From: Acetobacteraceae bacterium
GTDB taxonomy: Bacteria > Pseudomonadota > Alphaproteobacteria > Acetobacterales > Acetobacteraceae
Direction of reading: 5' to 3'
NCBI GenBank assembly: GCA_039613835.1
Contig: CP154827.1
Coordinates: forward strand, 1,396,501-1,460,500
DNA length: 64,000 nucleotides
Shown here: positions 39,345 to 49,949 of the stretch, one piece after another
How positions within the stretch are numbered: the stretch's first letter is position 1
Layout: every line of letters begins with the position of its first letter
Translations under genes and position numbers: made by a program
The notes under the pieces: generated by a model
What the model was told of the DNA's origin: nothing
The model's database searches: none
The model's input: only the letters and a program-made list of their open reading frames with translations

Positions 39345-40144
39345 TTACGTTCCTTGCGAGATTTTTCCCCAGGCATCCCGCCCTTGCGCGTCGAGGGCCT
39401 CAATATCCGCTTTCGATAATTTTATATCGACGGCGCGGATATTGTCATCCACATGTGACGGATCGCCAGAACCAGGGATGGGCAACATCACGGGTGAGCG
39501 GGCCAGAAGCCAGGCAAGGGCGATCTGCCCGCCGTGCGCTTTCTTCTCCTTGGCGAGTTGATCAAGGACAGAGCCCTTATCCGCCAAGGCGCCCGCGGCG
39601 AGAGGCGCCCAGGGGATGAACCCGATATGGTGTTTCTGACAAAATTCGAGGACGTCTTCAGATGTCCGGTCAACGAGATTGAAGCGATTCTGGACCGTCG
39701 CGACCTTGAAATACCGTTCCGCCGCTTTGATGGTTTTGATATCGACTTCCGACAGGCCAACATACCGGATCAGCCCTTCTTCCTGCATGGATTTTATCGC
39801 TTCAAACTGGTGCTTCATTTCGCAGTCCGAGCCGATACGGTGTAATTGCCACAAATCAATGGTTTTGACCCCAAGGCGGCGCATCGACATTAGGACGCAT
39901 TGCCGCAGATAATCCGGGTTGCCGACGGGCTTCCAGATGTCCGGGCCGTGACGTGTCAGCCCGCCTTTCGTGGCAATGACGATTTTACGGTAAGGGTGAA
40001 GCGCGGCAATCGCGCGTGCATGGTCAGCGGGTGGCCCCAAATGCCTTTCCCGGTCAGGCGCATTGTTCCAAAACCGAGGCGCACGACTTCCATCGTTCCA
40101 CTGATTTTGAACGTGCCCGACTTCCGGGCGTCAAGCGTTCTCAT
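39345..40144 (-). pseudogene. Aldo/keto reductase, frameshift plus internal deletion
   Basis: ATG 40144 (AGGA upstream) opens VVRLGFGTMRLTGKGIWG, the normal AKR start. The frame then changes near 40030 and continues PPADHARAIAALHPYRK and IVIATKGGLTRHG. The usual 35-40 residues containing the first catalytic Asp and Tyr (DTADSYG) are missing between the two parts, so there is a deletion as well as a frameshift. The rest is normal: LWQLHRIGSDCEMKHQFEA, YVGLSEVDIKTIKAAER, LARSPVMLPIPGSG. Without Asp and Tyr the enzyme cannot work. Confidence 0.85.
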
Positions 40145-40330
40145 GGCAATATTCCTATAAATTGGCCCGATTTTAACGATTTGCCGCGTCCGCCGTTGCA
40201 ATAATGAGGTGTATTTCAAGCGCAACCGGCGGGGTTTCGCTTGCCGGGCAATTATGGCATTCAAGGTTGCGGCGCCCATGACGCTTGTCGATTGCGCCTT
40301 CCCTTCCCCCGATATTAAGGACGGATTGCC

Positions 40331-41992
40331 ATGACGCAAATCAGCCCGAAGGCCGGTCATACGCTTCCACCTGAAGAACTGACAGATATTCAGGCCCTGC
40401 AGGACGCTTATTACGCGCGTAACCCTGACGTGGCTGATGCCACGCAGCGCGTCAGCTTCGGCACGTCCGGCCATCGTGGCACATCGGTTAATGGCAGTTT
40501 CAACGAAACCCATATTGCCGCGATCGCGGAAGCCATATGCCGTTATCGCGCGACCGAAGGGATCACCGGCCCGCTTTTCGTCGGAATCGACTCTCACGCG
40601 CTGTCCGCCCTCGCTCAAAAAACCGTGATTGAGGTCATGGCGGCGCATAATGTCGTTACTCACATCGACGCCCATGATCGTCTAACGCCGACCCCTGTCA
40701 TTTCCAACACCATCATCGTCCATAATGCCGATGAAAGCGCCCCGCGCGCAGATGGCATCGTCATCACGCCCTCGCACAACCCTCCTTCAGATGGCGGCAT
40801 CAAATATAATGCGCCGCATGGCGGCCCGGCAGATACCAAAGCCACCGGGCAGATTCAGGACATGGCCAATCAGCTTATGTCGGCGGGGTTGGAAGACGTC
40901 AAACGCCTTCCCTATGACGCGGCACGCGCCGCGCGTTGCGTCAAAACCTTTGATTTCGTCGCGCCTTACGTGAACGCGTTAGGGTCCGTCATCGATATGG
41001 AAGCTATTCGCGCGGCGGAGATTTCCATCGGGATTGACCCGCTGGGCGGCGCATCCATGGATTACTGGCAGGCGATTATTGAACGTTTCGGTATCAATGC
41101 GACAATCGTCAGTCGGGAGCTGGACCCGCAATTTGGCTTCATGACCGCGGATTGGGATGGTAAAATCCGCATGGACTGCTCCTCCCCCTATGCCATGGCA
41201 CGTTTGATCAACATGGCGGGACAGTTTGACATTGCGTTTGCGAACGACCCGGATGCGGATCGTCACGGCATTGTCTGCAAACCTGCAGGATTGATGAACC
41301 CCAATCACTATCTTGCTGTCGCCATCTGGTATCTTTCCCAGAACCGGCCTGATTGGCCGAAAGACTGTAAAATCGGCAAGACGTTGGTGAGCTCCGCCCT
41401 GATTGACCGTGTCGGGCAGAAACTGGGGCGCGACATTATCGAGACCCCAGTCGGGTTTAAATGGTTTGTGGATGGAATGGCCGCATCCACACTGGGCTTT
41501 GCGGGCGAGGAAAGCGCAGGTGCGTCCTTTCTCAACCGTGCGGGCAAGCCGTGGAGCACGGATAAGGATGGGATTATCCTCTGCCTGCTTGCGGCGGAAA
41601 TCACCGCCAAAACGGGCAAGACGCCCGGCGAGATCTATGCCGACCTCACGCGTGAACTTGGCGCACCTTTTTACGCCCGCATCGATGCGCCGGCAGACCC
41701 GGATCAAAAGCGTATTTTAAGCGCGCTGAAGGCGGAACAATATTCGGAGACCGCGCTGGCAGGTGACCCGATTACCGCCAAACTTACCCACGCGCCCGGC
41801 AATAACGCCCCGATTGGCGGGCTGAAAATCAGCACCGCCCAAGGCTGGTTCGCCGCCCGCCCTTCCGGCACGGAAAACGTCTATAAAATTTACGCTGAAA
41901 GCTTCGTCAGCGAAGCGCATCTGAAACAGATTCAGGACGAGGCGCAGGAAGCAATTGCGGGGATTTTTAAGGCGGGTGCAGGCGGCCTTTGA
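40331..41992 (+). CDS. pgm: Phosphoglucomutase (alpha-D-glucose phosphate-specific)
   Basis: 553 residues. The four-domain alpha-phosphohexomutase pattern is complete: SFGTSGHRGTS, the phosphoserine loop ITPSHNPPSDGG (Ser148), the metal loop NDPDADRHGIV, the sugar loop GFAGEESAGAS, and the phosphate-binding PSGTENVYKIY at the C-terminus. The enzyme interconverts glucose 1- and 6-phosphate, feeding UDP-glucose, cellulose and glycan synthesis. ATG 40331 was chosen as first codon. It is followed by a strong hairpin. Intact. Confidence 0.95.
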   Translation: MTQISPKAGHTLPPEELTDIQALQDAYYARNPDVADATQRVSFGTSGHRGTSVNGSFNETHIAAIAEAICRYRATEGITGPLFVGIDSHALSALAQKTVIEVMAAHNVVTHIDAHDRLTPTPVISNTIIVHNADESAPRADGIVITPSHNPPSDGGIKYNAPHGGPADTKATGQIQDMANQLMSAGLEDVKRLPYDAARAARCVKTFDFVAPYVNALGSVIDMEAIRAAEISIGIDPLGGASMDYWQAIIERFGINATIVSRELDPQFGFMTADWDGKIRMDCSSPYAMARLINMAGQFDIAFANDPDADRHGIVCKPAGLMNPNHYLAVAIWYLSQNRPDWPKDCKIGKTLVSSALIDRVGQKLGRDIIETPVGFKWFVDGMAASTLGFAGEESAGASFLNRAGKPWSTDKDGIILCLLAAEITAKTGKTPGEIYADLTRELGAPFYARIDAPADPDQKRILSALKAEQYSETALAGDPITAKLTHAPGNNAPIGGLKISTAQGWFAARPSGTENVYKIYAESFVSEAHLKQIQDEAQEAIAGIFKAGAGGL

Positions 41993-42003
41993 CGCTGCCG
42001 TAC

Positions 42004-42041
42004 GGCACGTCGCGTCTTCATCTCGAAGGCGACGACGTGCC
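42004..42041. terminator. Terminator-like hairpin after pgm
   Basis: GGCACGTCG (42004-42012) pairs with CGACGTGCC (42033-42041), and the inner CGTCTTC pairs with GAAGGCG apart from one bulged A, giving a stem of about 16 bp and a 5-base loop. It begins 11 bases after the pgm stop. There is no T-run, so it may work with Rho or by itself. Confidence 0.55.
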
Positions 42042-42134
42042 TCGACTATCCCTGAGTGACCGATGAAAAACTGACGAGAACTCACAAGTCAAAAATGCCC
42101 GGCTAACCGCCCGCAATTTTGAGGTGACACGTCC

Positions 42135-42415
42135 CTACTCGTTGAGAGGACATTTGGCGTCCGCATTGATGACGGCGAGGCGCTCGCATGCTTCCTCCAA
42201 CTGGTTTGCGAGCCAGCTCATCGTGTTGCGACCGGATTTCTTCGGCGCGCTGGAAAAAATTTCGAGCGTTTCGCGGATTGCATGGAGATCGGAGAGAACA
42301 TCGGACCTGTTTAGATCGCCATTTTTATCGATGAGCGCGTCAAAATCGCTCTGCGCATGATCCGTCTGATTTCGTCCCGATGGGCAGAAGGCTTATAATT
42401 AAACTTTTTGTCCAA
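42135..42415 (-). pseudogene. Small unknown protein, frameshifted
   Basis: TTG 42415 has GGAG seven bases upstream and opens LDKKFNYKPSAHRDEIRR. The neighbouring frame from about 42350 gives DFDALIDKNGDLNRSDVLSD, then TLEIFSSAPKKSGRNTMSWL and ERLAVINADAKCPLNE to TAG 42135. One indel near 42355 joins them into about 92 residues. The composition (acidic, Leu-containing helices) looks like a real small protein. I do not recognise the family. It lies next to the DUF6456-like locus. Confidence 0.5.
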
Positions 42416-42526
42416 TTTGCTTCTCCAGACATATTCAGCTCTGAGGGCTGAACGCAAAATTAAGATGCTGATTGATGCGCGGTCAACAAAAATTAAGAAA
42501 TGCTTAGGAGCTGTTAAAAATAATCG

Positions 42527-42718
42527 TTATCGCGCGCGCCAAAGAGAAAACTCGTGATGCCGAACCGGTATTGCGCGTATCGCATCAGGCATTTCGCCGG
42601 CTATTATCAGCCCATGGCACAAAAGGCTGCGGGACGTTCCAGCTAAGGCGCGCCTACTGGCGACATCGCACATCAGCTGCACCGTCTCACCCGACATTTC
42701 GGAAATGCGAAACGACAT
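42527..42718 (-). CDS. Possible small protein, unknown
   Basis: 63 codons from ATG 42718 with GGAGG eleven bases upstream: MSFRISEMSGETVQLMCDV to the end. It is on the same strand as, and downstream of, the DUF6456-like gene. No family is recognised. The gap before 42758 is 39 bases. I rate it as only weakly supported. Confidence 0.3.
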   Translation of the reverse strand: MSFRISEMSGETVQLMCDVASRRALAGTSRSLLCHGLIIAGEMPDAIRAIPVRHHEFSLWRAR

Positions 42719-42757
42719 GCTGCGCCGACCTCCATTGCCGCTTTTCGGCGATCAACA

Positions 42758-43360
42758 TCACTTATGTGTCATCTGGGGGGCGCAACGAGGTGGTATTGGC
42801 GCCTTTGTGCTGTGACGAAAAGCCGCACCCATTTTGCGCGCACGGTCCATATCCTCATAAACGGCCGCCAGCGTGCTTAAAGCCAGAGTACATTGTGCGG
42901 ACACCTTGTTGCGCGCGGCATTATCGCTGCGCTGCGGCATCAAAACCCGCGCCATGCCTGAAAAACTTAGCTCATCGATCAACATAAGTTCCAGCAGGTT
43001 GAAGATCGGTACTTTGACAGCGTGCCGAAGCTCCGTCAGAGCCAGGCCCACTTGGGCGCGCGTCATACGCCATGAGAGAACGTTATGCACTAGATGCGTG
43101 CTGCGCACAGGCGGATCCTGATTTTCGGAATAGCCGTAACGCGCATAAAGCCAATCCCGCCTTAGCCGACAGGAAGCCTGAACTTCAGCATCCTGTATCG
43201 CACCGGCATTAAACAGCGCCTCTACCGTTGAGATCACTCGAAAGGGCGCCTTGCGCGTAAAGACGGATTTACTGAGGCGCTCTGCTGTCGGCGTAATCGG
43301 CTCGGATGATGAAATGGCTTTTTCTTTTTCCGGGATACGCTGCTTCAGGTCCGAACTCAT
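42758..43360 (-). CDS. DUF6456-like protein (paralogue of 5381-5845)
   Basis: 200 residues from ATG 43360 with GGAG 12 bases upstream. The N-terminal 40 residues are polar; the conserved core runs from RVISTVEALFNAG to about YEDMDRAR, with SWRMTRAQVGLAL and DELSFSGMARVLMPQ. The same arrangement of helices occurs in the gene at 5381-5845, with low identity, so these are diverged paralogues. I associate both with DUF6456/XRE-linked regulators. A fragment of an XRE gene lies about 690 bases upstream, so the association seen at 5381-6355 is repeated here. Confidence 0.55.
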   Translation of the reverse strand: MSSDLKQRIPEKEKAISSSEPITPTAERLSKSVFTRKAPFRVISTVEALFNAGAIQDAEVQASCRLRRDWLYARYGYSENQDPPVRSTHLVHNVLSWRMTRAQVGLALTELRHAVKVPIFNLLELMLIDELSFSGMARVLMPQRSDNAARNKVSAQCTLALSTLAAVYEDMDRARKMGAAFRHSTKAPIPPRCAPQMTHK

Positions 43361-44046
43361 TTTTAGCTCTCCAGACTTTTCTTGTTAATTGAAATATGAG
43401 ATCCGCACCCTGTCGATGCCGCACCTGCTGAACAATTAGAGCGCCCGCGCTGCACCTCTATGCGGGCGCGTAAGGACTCGACACAGATCAAAGCGACACT
43501 TTCTCGACACATCCATCGCGCCCTGCACCGCGCAACAGGCTTTTGCCGGTGGCGGCAGACATCAACAGTGATGCGCGCAGGCCCTGATATGGGGCCGCAG
43601 GAAATCACAAACCCCCGCAGCATCCCGCTGAAAGCACGCCCCTGACAACGTCCGTGCCGTCCTGCGCCATCGGGATGCGCATTTCAGGGCCGGTCTCATG
43701 CCGCACGCCGCGTCGCGTGAAGAATTCAGACATTGAACCGGATGGTCCACGCCGCGCATATGCGACAAGGCATAAACACCCGGCTTTGCGTCCTGCCGGT
43801 ATCTTAATTTTTGAGGAAATCTCAATGGATGCGATGATAGAGAGAGTTTGTATCTATAAATGAGTGAAACCATGACTGATAACTCGTTAAAGAGCTTTGC
43901 TTCATTGAAATTGGAGGAGAGAATTACCCGCATCCAACAACCAAAAATACGACAATTGTTTTTGTGCCAGAGTGGAACATTTCACGCAAGGGGTAAAATT
44001 GCTGCAATGGAACTTCCTTTTCTTTTTTTTGTGATTTTATATTGCG
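43361..44046. other. Gap without a convincing gene
   Basis: Several frames are open on both strands over 43361-43860 but none has both a ribosome site and a recognisable protein pattern. The minus-strand frame that reads RITVDVCRHRQKPVARC, near 43490-43560, is Cys/Arg-rich and unconvincing. Bases 43800-44046 become AT-rich. Possibly the shell of a deleted gene. Confidence 0.4.
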
Positions 44047-44163
44047 ATGCATGACGTCGGTGAAAAGCTGAGGAGCCTCCGGAAGGCTCGCGGCTACAAT
44101 CAATATGATATGGTCGCAGAGCTGGACCTTGAAGGTTTCAGCTCTTCTGCGGCGACGCCCTGA
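44047..44163 (+). pseudogene. XRE regulator N-terminal fragment
   Basis: ATG 44047 gives GEKLRSLRKARGYNQYDMVA, the first two helices of an XRE helix-turn-helix, and then stops at TGA 44163 after 38 residues without the recognition helix. No continuation is seen in other frames. It is a remnant, mirroring the opposite (C-terminal) XRE fragment at 6041-6355 beside the other DUF6456-like gene. Confidence 0.55.
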
Positions 44164-44958
44164 GCACCGTCTTTACCGACATATAACAGCTCTCTGGAAA
44201 CCATAGTCATATTGCCCTCAGCTCGACTCAGCTTCGGGAGCGGACATAATTGCTCGGATTGAAAAAATTCGGGCGATGCTGGTGGGCCGGACTTCAAACT
44301 CTCCGCGAACATGCGTTCCACATCATGTTAATTTGAACGGTGTTTTTTTCGTAACTAACCAGTTTAATCACGCCGTTTAACAAAGCGAACCATTGCGACG
44401 CTCTAACCCGAAACAGGACGGAGATCATTGTGGATCCGGCATATCCGGGCCTTGCTCCCGCTCCGAGCGGACTATATGCGTTAACCGCGCCATTCACGGT
44501 AAAAAAATCGATGACTGTCCGCGCAACGACTCCCGATTTTATCGACGCCGCATTCACAGCGTGATCCATCAATAATCATGCGCCAAAACCATCAAATTTA
44601 ACCCGATCATTGCGCCTCAACTCCGCTTTAACGAAGTTTATAGGTTAATAAAAATTGCCCTTCCATCATTGTGGAAAATTTTGAAGTCGATGTGAAATCG
44701 AAGTGAAATCGACTGATGATATACAAGTTTTCGTTTTTTATATTTAAAAAGTTTCAGGTATTAATCATTGATGAACGAAATTTTTTCACTTATTTCGAAA
44801 TTAGTCGTTCACAAATCGCATTGACGCCTTCACTCTTACGTCAGTCGAGCTGTCCTTGCTTGGCGAAGACTCGACTGTTCACATCACACGAAGGTAATTA
44901 TCGCTACTTAACATAAAAAATTTTTATATTTTGCATTAAGTTCGAGGTATCCGAAAAT
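44164..44958. other. AT-rich gap upstream of the autotransporter
   Basis: Bases 44560-44960 are AT-rich with many short runs; this should include the promoter of the autotransporter. Small frames on both strands show no family pattern. No RNA gene or repeat was recognised. Confidence 0.4.
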
Positions 44959-47900
44959 ATGATCTTCGGAACATATAGATATCGTTATTTTTTTCACACG
45001 GCACTTATCTCTCTCCCTCACCTGCCTTGCATCAACCGCACTCGCGGCCTGTGACGGCACGTCAGGAACGGTCACGTGTGCGGGCACGATCACGAGTACG
45101 GTCGGAGCAGGCCGAAATGACAGTATCAAAACACTTAATTTAGAGGAAGGCGCGACCATCAACACGTCTAACGTGTCCATCAGTATGGGCACGGGGACGT
45201 CAAGCAACCCTAATGTCATGAATATCGGCGGCACCGTCCAGGGTGCGGGTATCGGCATCGGCCTCTATAATACCGGGCCAAACGTCATTGAATTTGGCGG
45301 GAATACCGTCGTCAATATCAAATCAACGGGGCGCATCATCCAGACAGGCGGCGCCAATAATGGTGAGACGTTCAATCCGACGGGCGGCAACAACACTATC
45401 AATAATTATGGCTCGATCCGGGCGAGCACGCAGGGCACGGGCACTGTCGTCGGCAACTCAGGCAATGGCCGTATTGTTTTCACCAATAATAAGGGAGCGG
45501 TGGTCAGAGGCAATATCGCCCTGACCACAACACGGCTCATACGTCAATCTGATCACATTATTTAATGGCTCAACCGTAACAGGGAGCATTGGCGGGGGCA
45601 GTCCTGACCCTCGCTGGCGATGACGCCACGGACACGCTCAATAATACGGTGACTGGTTTCAGCACAGTCAATAAAAACGGCAGCGGCACCTGGATCGTCG
45701 GCGCCCCTCCCGCCTGTCAGGTCTCGCTTCAAATGTCACCGTCAATGTCAATGCCGGGACACTGGTCCTTGCGGGTAACGAATCCTCCAGCCAGACGAAA
45801 GCGACGATTGCCTCAGGCGCGACGCTTCAATTGGGAGAGGGCGGCACATCCGGCTGGATCGATAATGTCAACGCGAATAATGGCACGCTCGATATCTCAA
45901 ATGTCACAACATTATCGCCTTCCATCAAAGCTCTGGACGGCACGAGCAACACCATTTTGGGGCAGAAAACTCTGACCCTGTCGAATGCCAACAGCACATT
46001 CGGCAATAATTATGCCGAGGTCATGTCCGGCACAGGTGGCTTGATCATCGCCGCAGGCACCCAGATCCTCTCAGGGCAGAACACCTATACGGGCGCGACA
46101 TCCATTGGCAGCGGCGTGCATCTGACGCTCGGCGATGGGGGCACATCGGGTTTTATCGGCAATACGGCCAGCATCGCCAATGATGGCGAACTGACGATCA
46201 ATCACAGTGACAAAGTGACGTTGCACGGGGCCATTTCAGAGGCGGGACGGCTGAACCACAGGTCGGCAGCGGCACGACCATCCTCTCAGGCAATAATAGT
46301 TACACGGGCGGCACGAGAGTTGCCTCCGGCATTTTGCAGGTTGATGGTGATCAGTCCGGCGCGCAGCTTAGCGGTAAGGGCGTGATTGGCGGCAACGTCA
46401 CCATCGCTGACAATGCCACCCTCTCCCCCGGTGAAGGCACAAACAGTGTCGGCACGCTGAAAATTAACGGCAATCTCAACCTCGCTTATAATGCGGTGCA
46501 GAACTGGAATCTGGGCCAGGCCAATGCTGAGGTCGGGCAGAATAATGACCTCGTCGCCGTCAAGGGCGATCTCGTTTTCAGCGGCACGATCAACGTCACA
46601 GGTCCGAATAAGGGATCGGAGCCCTTGGGCCAGGGGATCTACCGCATTTACACTTATGAAGGGTCATTCTCCGGAGTCGTGCCGACCGCCAGTTATCGAG
46701 CCACCGCCAATGGCGCCGGAGAAACGATCGGCCCGAATGGTCGCCTCGGTTCAGTCGAGACCGCTCCCGGCACGACAATGCTGCTTCAGACATCGATCGA
46801 TCACCAGATCAATCTCGTCGTTAGCGACAATGTCCTGACTTTCTGGGATGATGGCGACACTGTCTCCCCTGGGCCCGGCGGTATGGAAGGCAATAACACC
46901 GTTAATGGTGGTAATGGCACCTGGACGACCGACAATGGCAATTGGACGGATGTTAATGGCGGGCGCGATGGCGCATGGATGCAGGGCACGTTCGCGCTCT
47001 TCGCCGCGCAGGCTGGCACGGTCACCGTCCGGAACACGACTCACGATGGTGCAGCGTCAAATGTTCTGACGCGCGGTATGCAATTCGCAAATAATGATGG
47101 CGGCGTTTACAAAGTCACGGGCGATGACCTCTACGCCACAACCGCCACCACGACGATCCGGGTGGGGGATGGCACGCAACAGGGCGCTTCCATTTCAGCC
47201 GTTCTTGATACGGTGATTAATGACAGTCTCGTCGCTAACGGCACAAATCTGGTGAAATCAGATGCGGACACCCTCATTCTCACCAAAGACCAGAATTATC
47301 GCGGCGAAACATCCATCAGCGGCGGCACGCTGCAATTGGGCGATGGTGGTACCTCGGGCCGGATCACACGCAGCGCGGTCATCCATAATAACGGGAAGCT
47401 CGTCGTCAATTTCAGCAATGATTTGGTCTTGACGCAATCCATCGATGGCAAAGGCCGTGTCGAGCAGGCTAGCTCAGGCACAACCACGGTGAATGACCGC
47501 AATAATTACATAGGCGGCACAGCTGTGACGCATGGCACCCTACAGGGCACGGCGAGCAGCTTCGGCGCGGGCGGCATTGATGTCAGCCAAGAGGGTCACC
47601 TGATTGTTAATCAGCAGAAAGCGGCTTTGCTCGCCAATGCGCTTTCCGGCGCGGGGCGCTTCACAAAAACGGGCGCGGGCAACATCACCATTAATCGTGA
47701 TAATGCCGGCTTCACCGGGCAGGTCGATGTGCAGAAGGCGGCCTCGGCATTAATGGGAACATGGCGCAGGCCCGTTTAAATGTGCAGGATGGCGGCACAT
47801 TATCAGGTGTGGGGACGATCGGAGCGACGCAGATTACGCAGGGCGGCATTATCGCTCCCGGCAATGATGGCGCCATCGGAACGCTGACGGTCAATCAGAA

Positions 47901-49255
47901 CCTGACCATGGCCCGCGGCACCCTTTTCCGTGCAAAGGGGAACGGTCAATCTTCCGGCACGACCATCACGGACGGCGGAAAGACCTATAGTGGCCTCAAT
48001 AGTGACCGCATCCAAGCGGCCGGAAATGTCAGTCTCAATGGCAGGATGGTCAATTTCAATGTTGCCCGACGCACCGTTCTTAAAGCCCGGAATGCTTACA
48101 CGATATTGGAAGCGACAGGTTCCCTGTCCGGCCAGTTTGACCGTCTCGAGTCCAATATTAGCGAGCAATATTTATTCCTCAAGCCCAGCCTTTTTATGCG
48201 GGCAACCTCGTTAGTATCAAGCTTGATGGCAGCGGCGTCAGCTTTGCCGCGGTCAGCCGCGCGCAAAACGGAATCGCGATCGGCCGCGCACTGGATAAAC
48301 TGCCTGAAACCAACCCGCTTGCGCTCGCTTTGAGAGGATTGAATCAGAATAATGCACGGGATGCCTTAAACACTGTGTCGGGTGAAATCCATGCCTCTAT
48401 CGTCACCGCCTTGGTGGAAGACGCCTATCAAGCGCGCGAGACCGTGGCGGAACGGCTCGCCAGCGCGGATTGTGAGGGGGCTTTTTCATCCGGGTCCATG
48501 CAGACCGCAACACTGAAAAGCGACGCGCCGGATCCGCACTGCTACCGGGATCGCGCCGTTCTCTGGCATCGGGCTTATGGAAGTCTCGGACGCAATTTCG
48601 GCAATGAGAATGTCGCGACCATGAACCACACGACAGCCGGGTTCATGATAGGGGCGGATGCGCCGATCTTTGAGACAGCACGTATTGGCGCCCTGTTTGG
48701 TTACAGCAACTCCTCCTTCCATATTTTAAACGGACGCGCCTCATCAGGGCTCGCATCTAAATGCGGGATATCTTTCCGGCACGGCCCAGGCCTTCGGGGA
48801 GGTCGGATATCGGATCCGCCGCCGCCGGACGATCTTTGAGCCATTTGCGGGGATCTCTTACGTCAATGTCCATAATGGCAGCTTCCGTGAGCATTATGGC
48901 CCTGAAGCGGTCAACGGGCGGGCCTCGACGGCGGGCGTCACTTTCTCGACCTTCGGGCTCCGGTCATCAGCGACCTATCGGATCGGCCATGCCATCATCA
49001 TGCTGCGACTGATGATTGGCTACCGTCACAGTTTCGGCCCGCTCACGCCGCATGCCTCCCTCAATTTCGCGACATCCAGTGACGCAAATATGAGCGTCTT
49101 TGGCACCGGCCTCGCCTCGGATGTCGCGGTCGTGGATGCTGGAATCAGTCTGAAAATGACTGACCGCATTGATGTCGGATTGTTCTACCTCAGTCAGTAT
49201 GGCGTTCAAGCCATTGATAGCGGCATCCGGAGACAATCTGGTCATCAAATTCTGA
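44959..49255 (+). pseudogene. Giant autotransporter adhesin, at least seven frameshifts
   Basis: ATG 44959 behind GAGG opens MIFGTYRYRYFFHTALIS; a shift within the signal sequence then gives LTCLASTALAACDGTSGTV. The passenger is a long beta-helix with repeated autotransporter-associated strand motifs such as LQLGDGGTSGRI, NTYTGATSIGSG and NYIGGTAVTHG. The frame changes at about 45570, 45830, 46300, 47760, 48210, 48770 and 49010. The C-terminal barrel (VLWHRAYGSLGRNFG, TAGFMIGADAPIFETARIG, GLFYLSQYG) ends SGDNLVIKF at TGA 49253-49255 after one more shift. The ancestor had about 1,400 residues. Adhesion or surface function is inferred from the family. Confidence 0.85.
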
Positions 49256-49257
49256 AG

Positions 49258-49896
49258 ATGAAGACCCCTCATTTGATTAACAGGAGACGAAAAGGAGAAA
49301 ATTCAAAACAGCGTGAAATCGCCGCTTTGCTGATCGCTGTCACAGTGACAAGCATCGTGGGTTATGCGGCGATGAGTGTCGCTTCCAGCCGGAAGGCGCC
49401 CATTCATCCCAAACCTGTCGCTCATGATATATCCAAGCTGGAATATCGCCTGCCGGACGGGGTAACCGCCCTGAACGAGACATATCAGGACTGGCGGGTA
49501 AGCTGCCAGAAACTGAAAACCGGGCCGAGATGCGCCCTCGTGCAGCAATTGGCGGATGAGAAAAGCCATCAGAAGATCCTGACCCTACAATTTGAGCCGG
49601 AGAAGGATAAGATCGCCAGCCTCGTCGTCATGCCTTTCGGCCTTGCTTTGTCAAAGGGTATTTCGATCAATGCCGATGGTGGGCAGGTTGTCTCCGTGCC
49701 GTTCAGCACCTGTATGCCGAATGGCTGCCTCGTTCCATTCAGTCTGACGCGAGATCAGTTCTTCAGCCTGCAGGCCGCGAAGAAGCTTGAGGTCAAGGCA
49801 TCGACACCGAAGGATCAGAATGTGATTCTCGTTGTGTCCTCGAAAGGCCTCAAGGAGGCTTCCGCAAGGTTGGCCGCGATGCTGGCCGGGTCATGA
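49258..49896 (+). CDS. Invasion-associated locus B (IalB) family protein
   Basis: 212 residues from ATG 49258, two bases after the autotransporter stop. An N-terminal membrane/signal helix (AALLIAVTVTSIVGYAAM) is followed by the IalB pattern: YQDWRVSCQKLKTGPRCALVQ, VMPFGLALSKGISI and STCMPNGCLVPFSL with paired Cys. IalB-like periplasmic proteins are linked to host-cell invasion in Bartonella; other members have unknown roles. It is intact despite lying between two ruined loci. Confidence 0.75.
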   Translation: MKTPHLINRRRKGENSKQREIAALLIAVTVTSIVGYAAMSVASSRKAPIHPKPVAHDISKLEYRLPDGVTALNETYQDWRVSCQKLKTGPRCALVQQLADEKSHQKILTLQFEPEKDKIASLVVMPFGLALSKGISINADGGQVVSVPFSTCMPNGCLVPFSLTRDQFFSLQAAKKLEVKASTPKDQNVILVVSSKGLKEASARLAAMLAGS

Positions 49897-49949
49897 CGCT
49901 TTTGAAGCACGGCGCACCATTCCCTCAATGCTGCAAGATCCCTGAAGCA

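Noticed and set aside
43562..43933. 123-codon minus-strand frame
   Set aside because: Composition is Cys/Arg-rich at the end and no family or ribosome site is visible.
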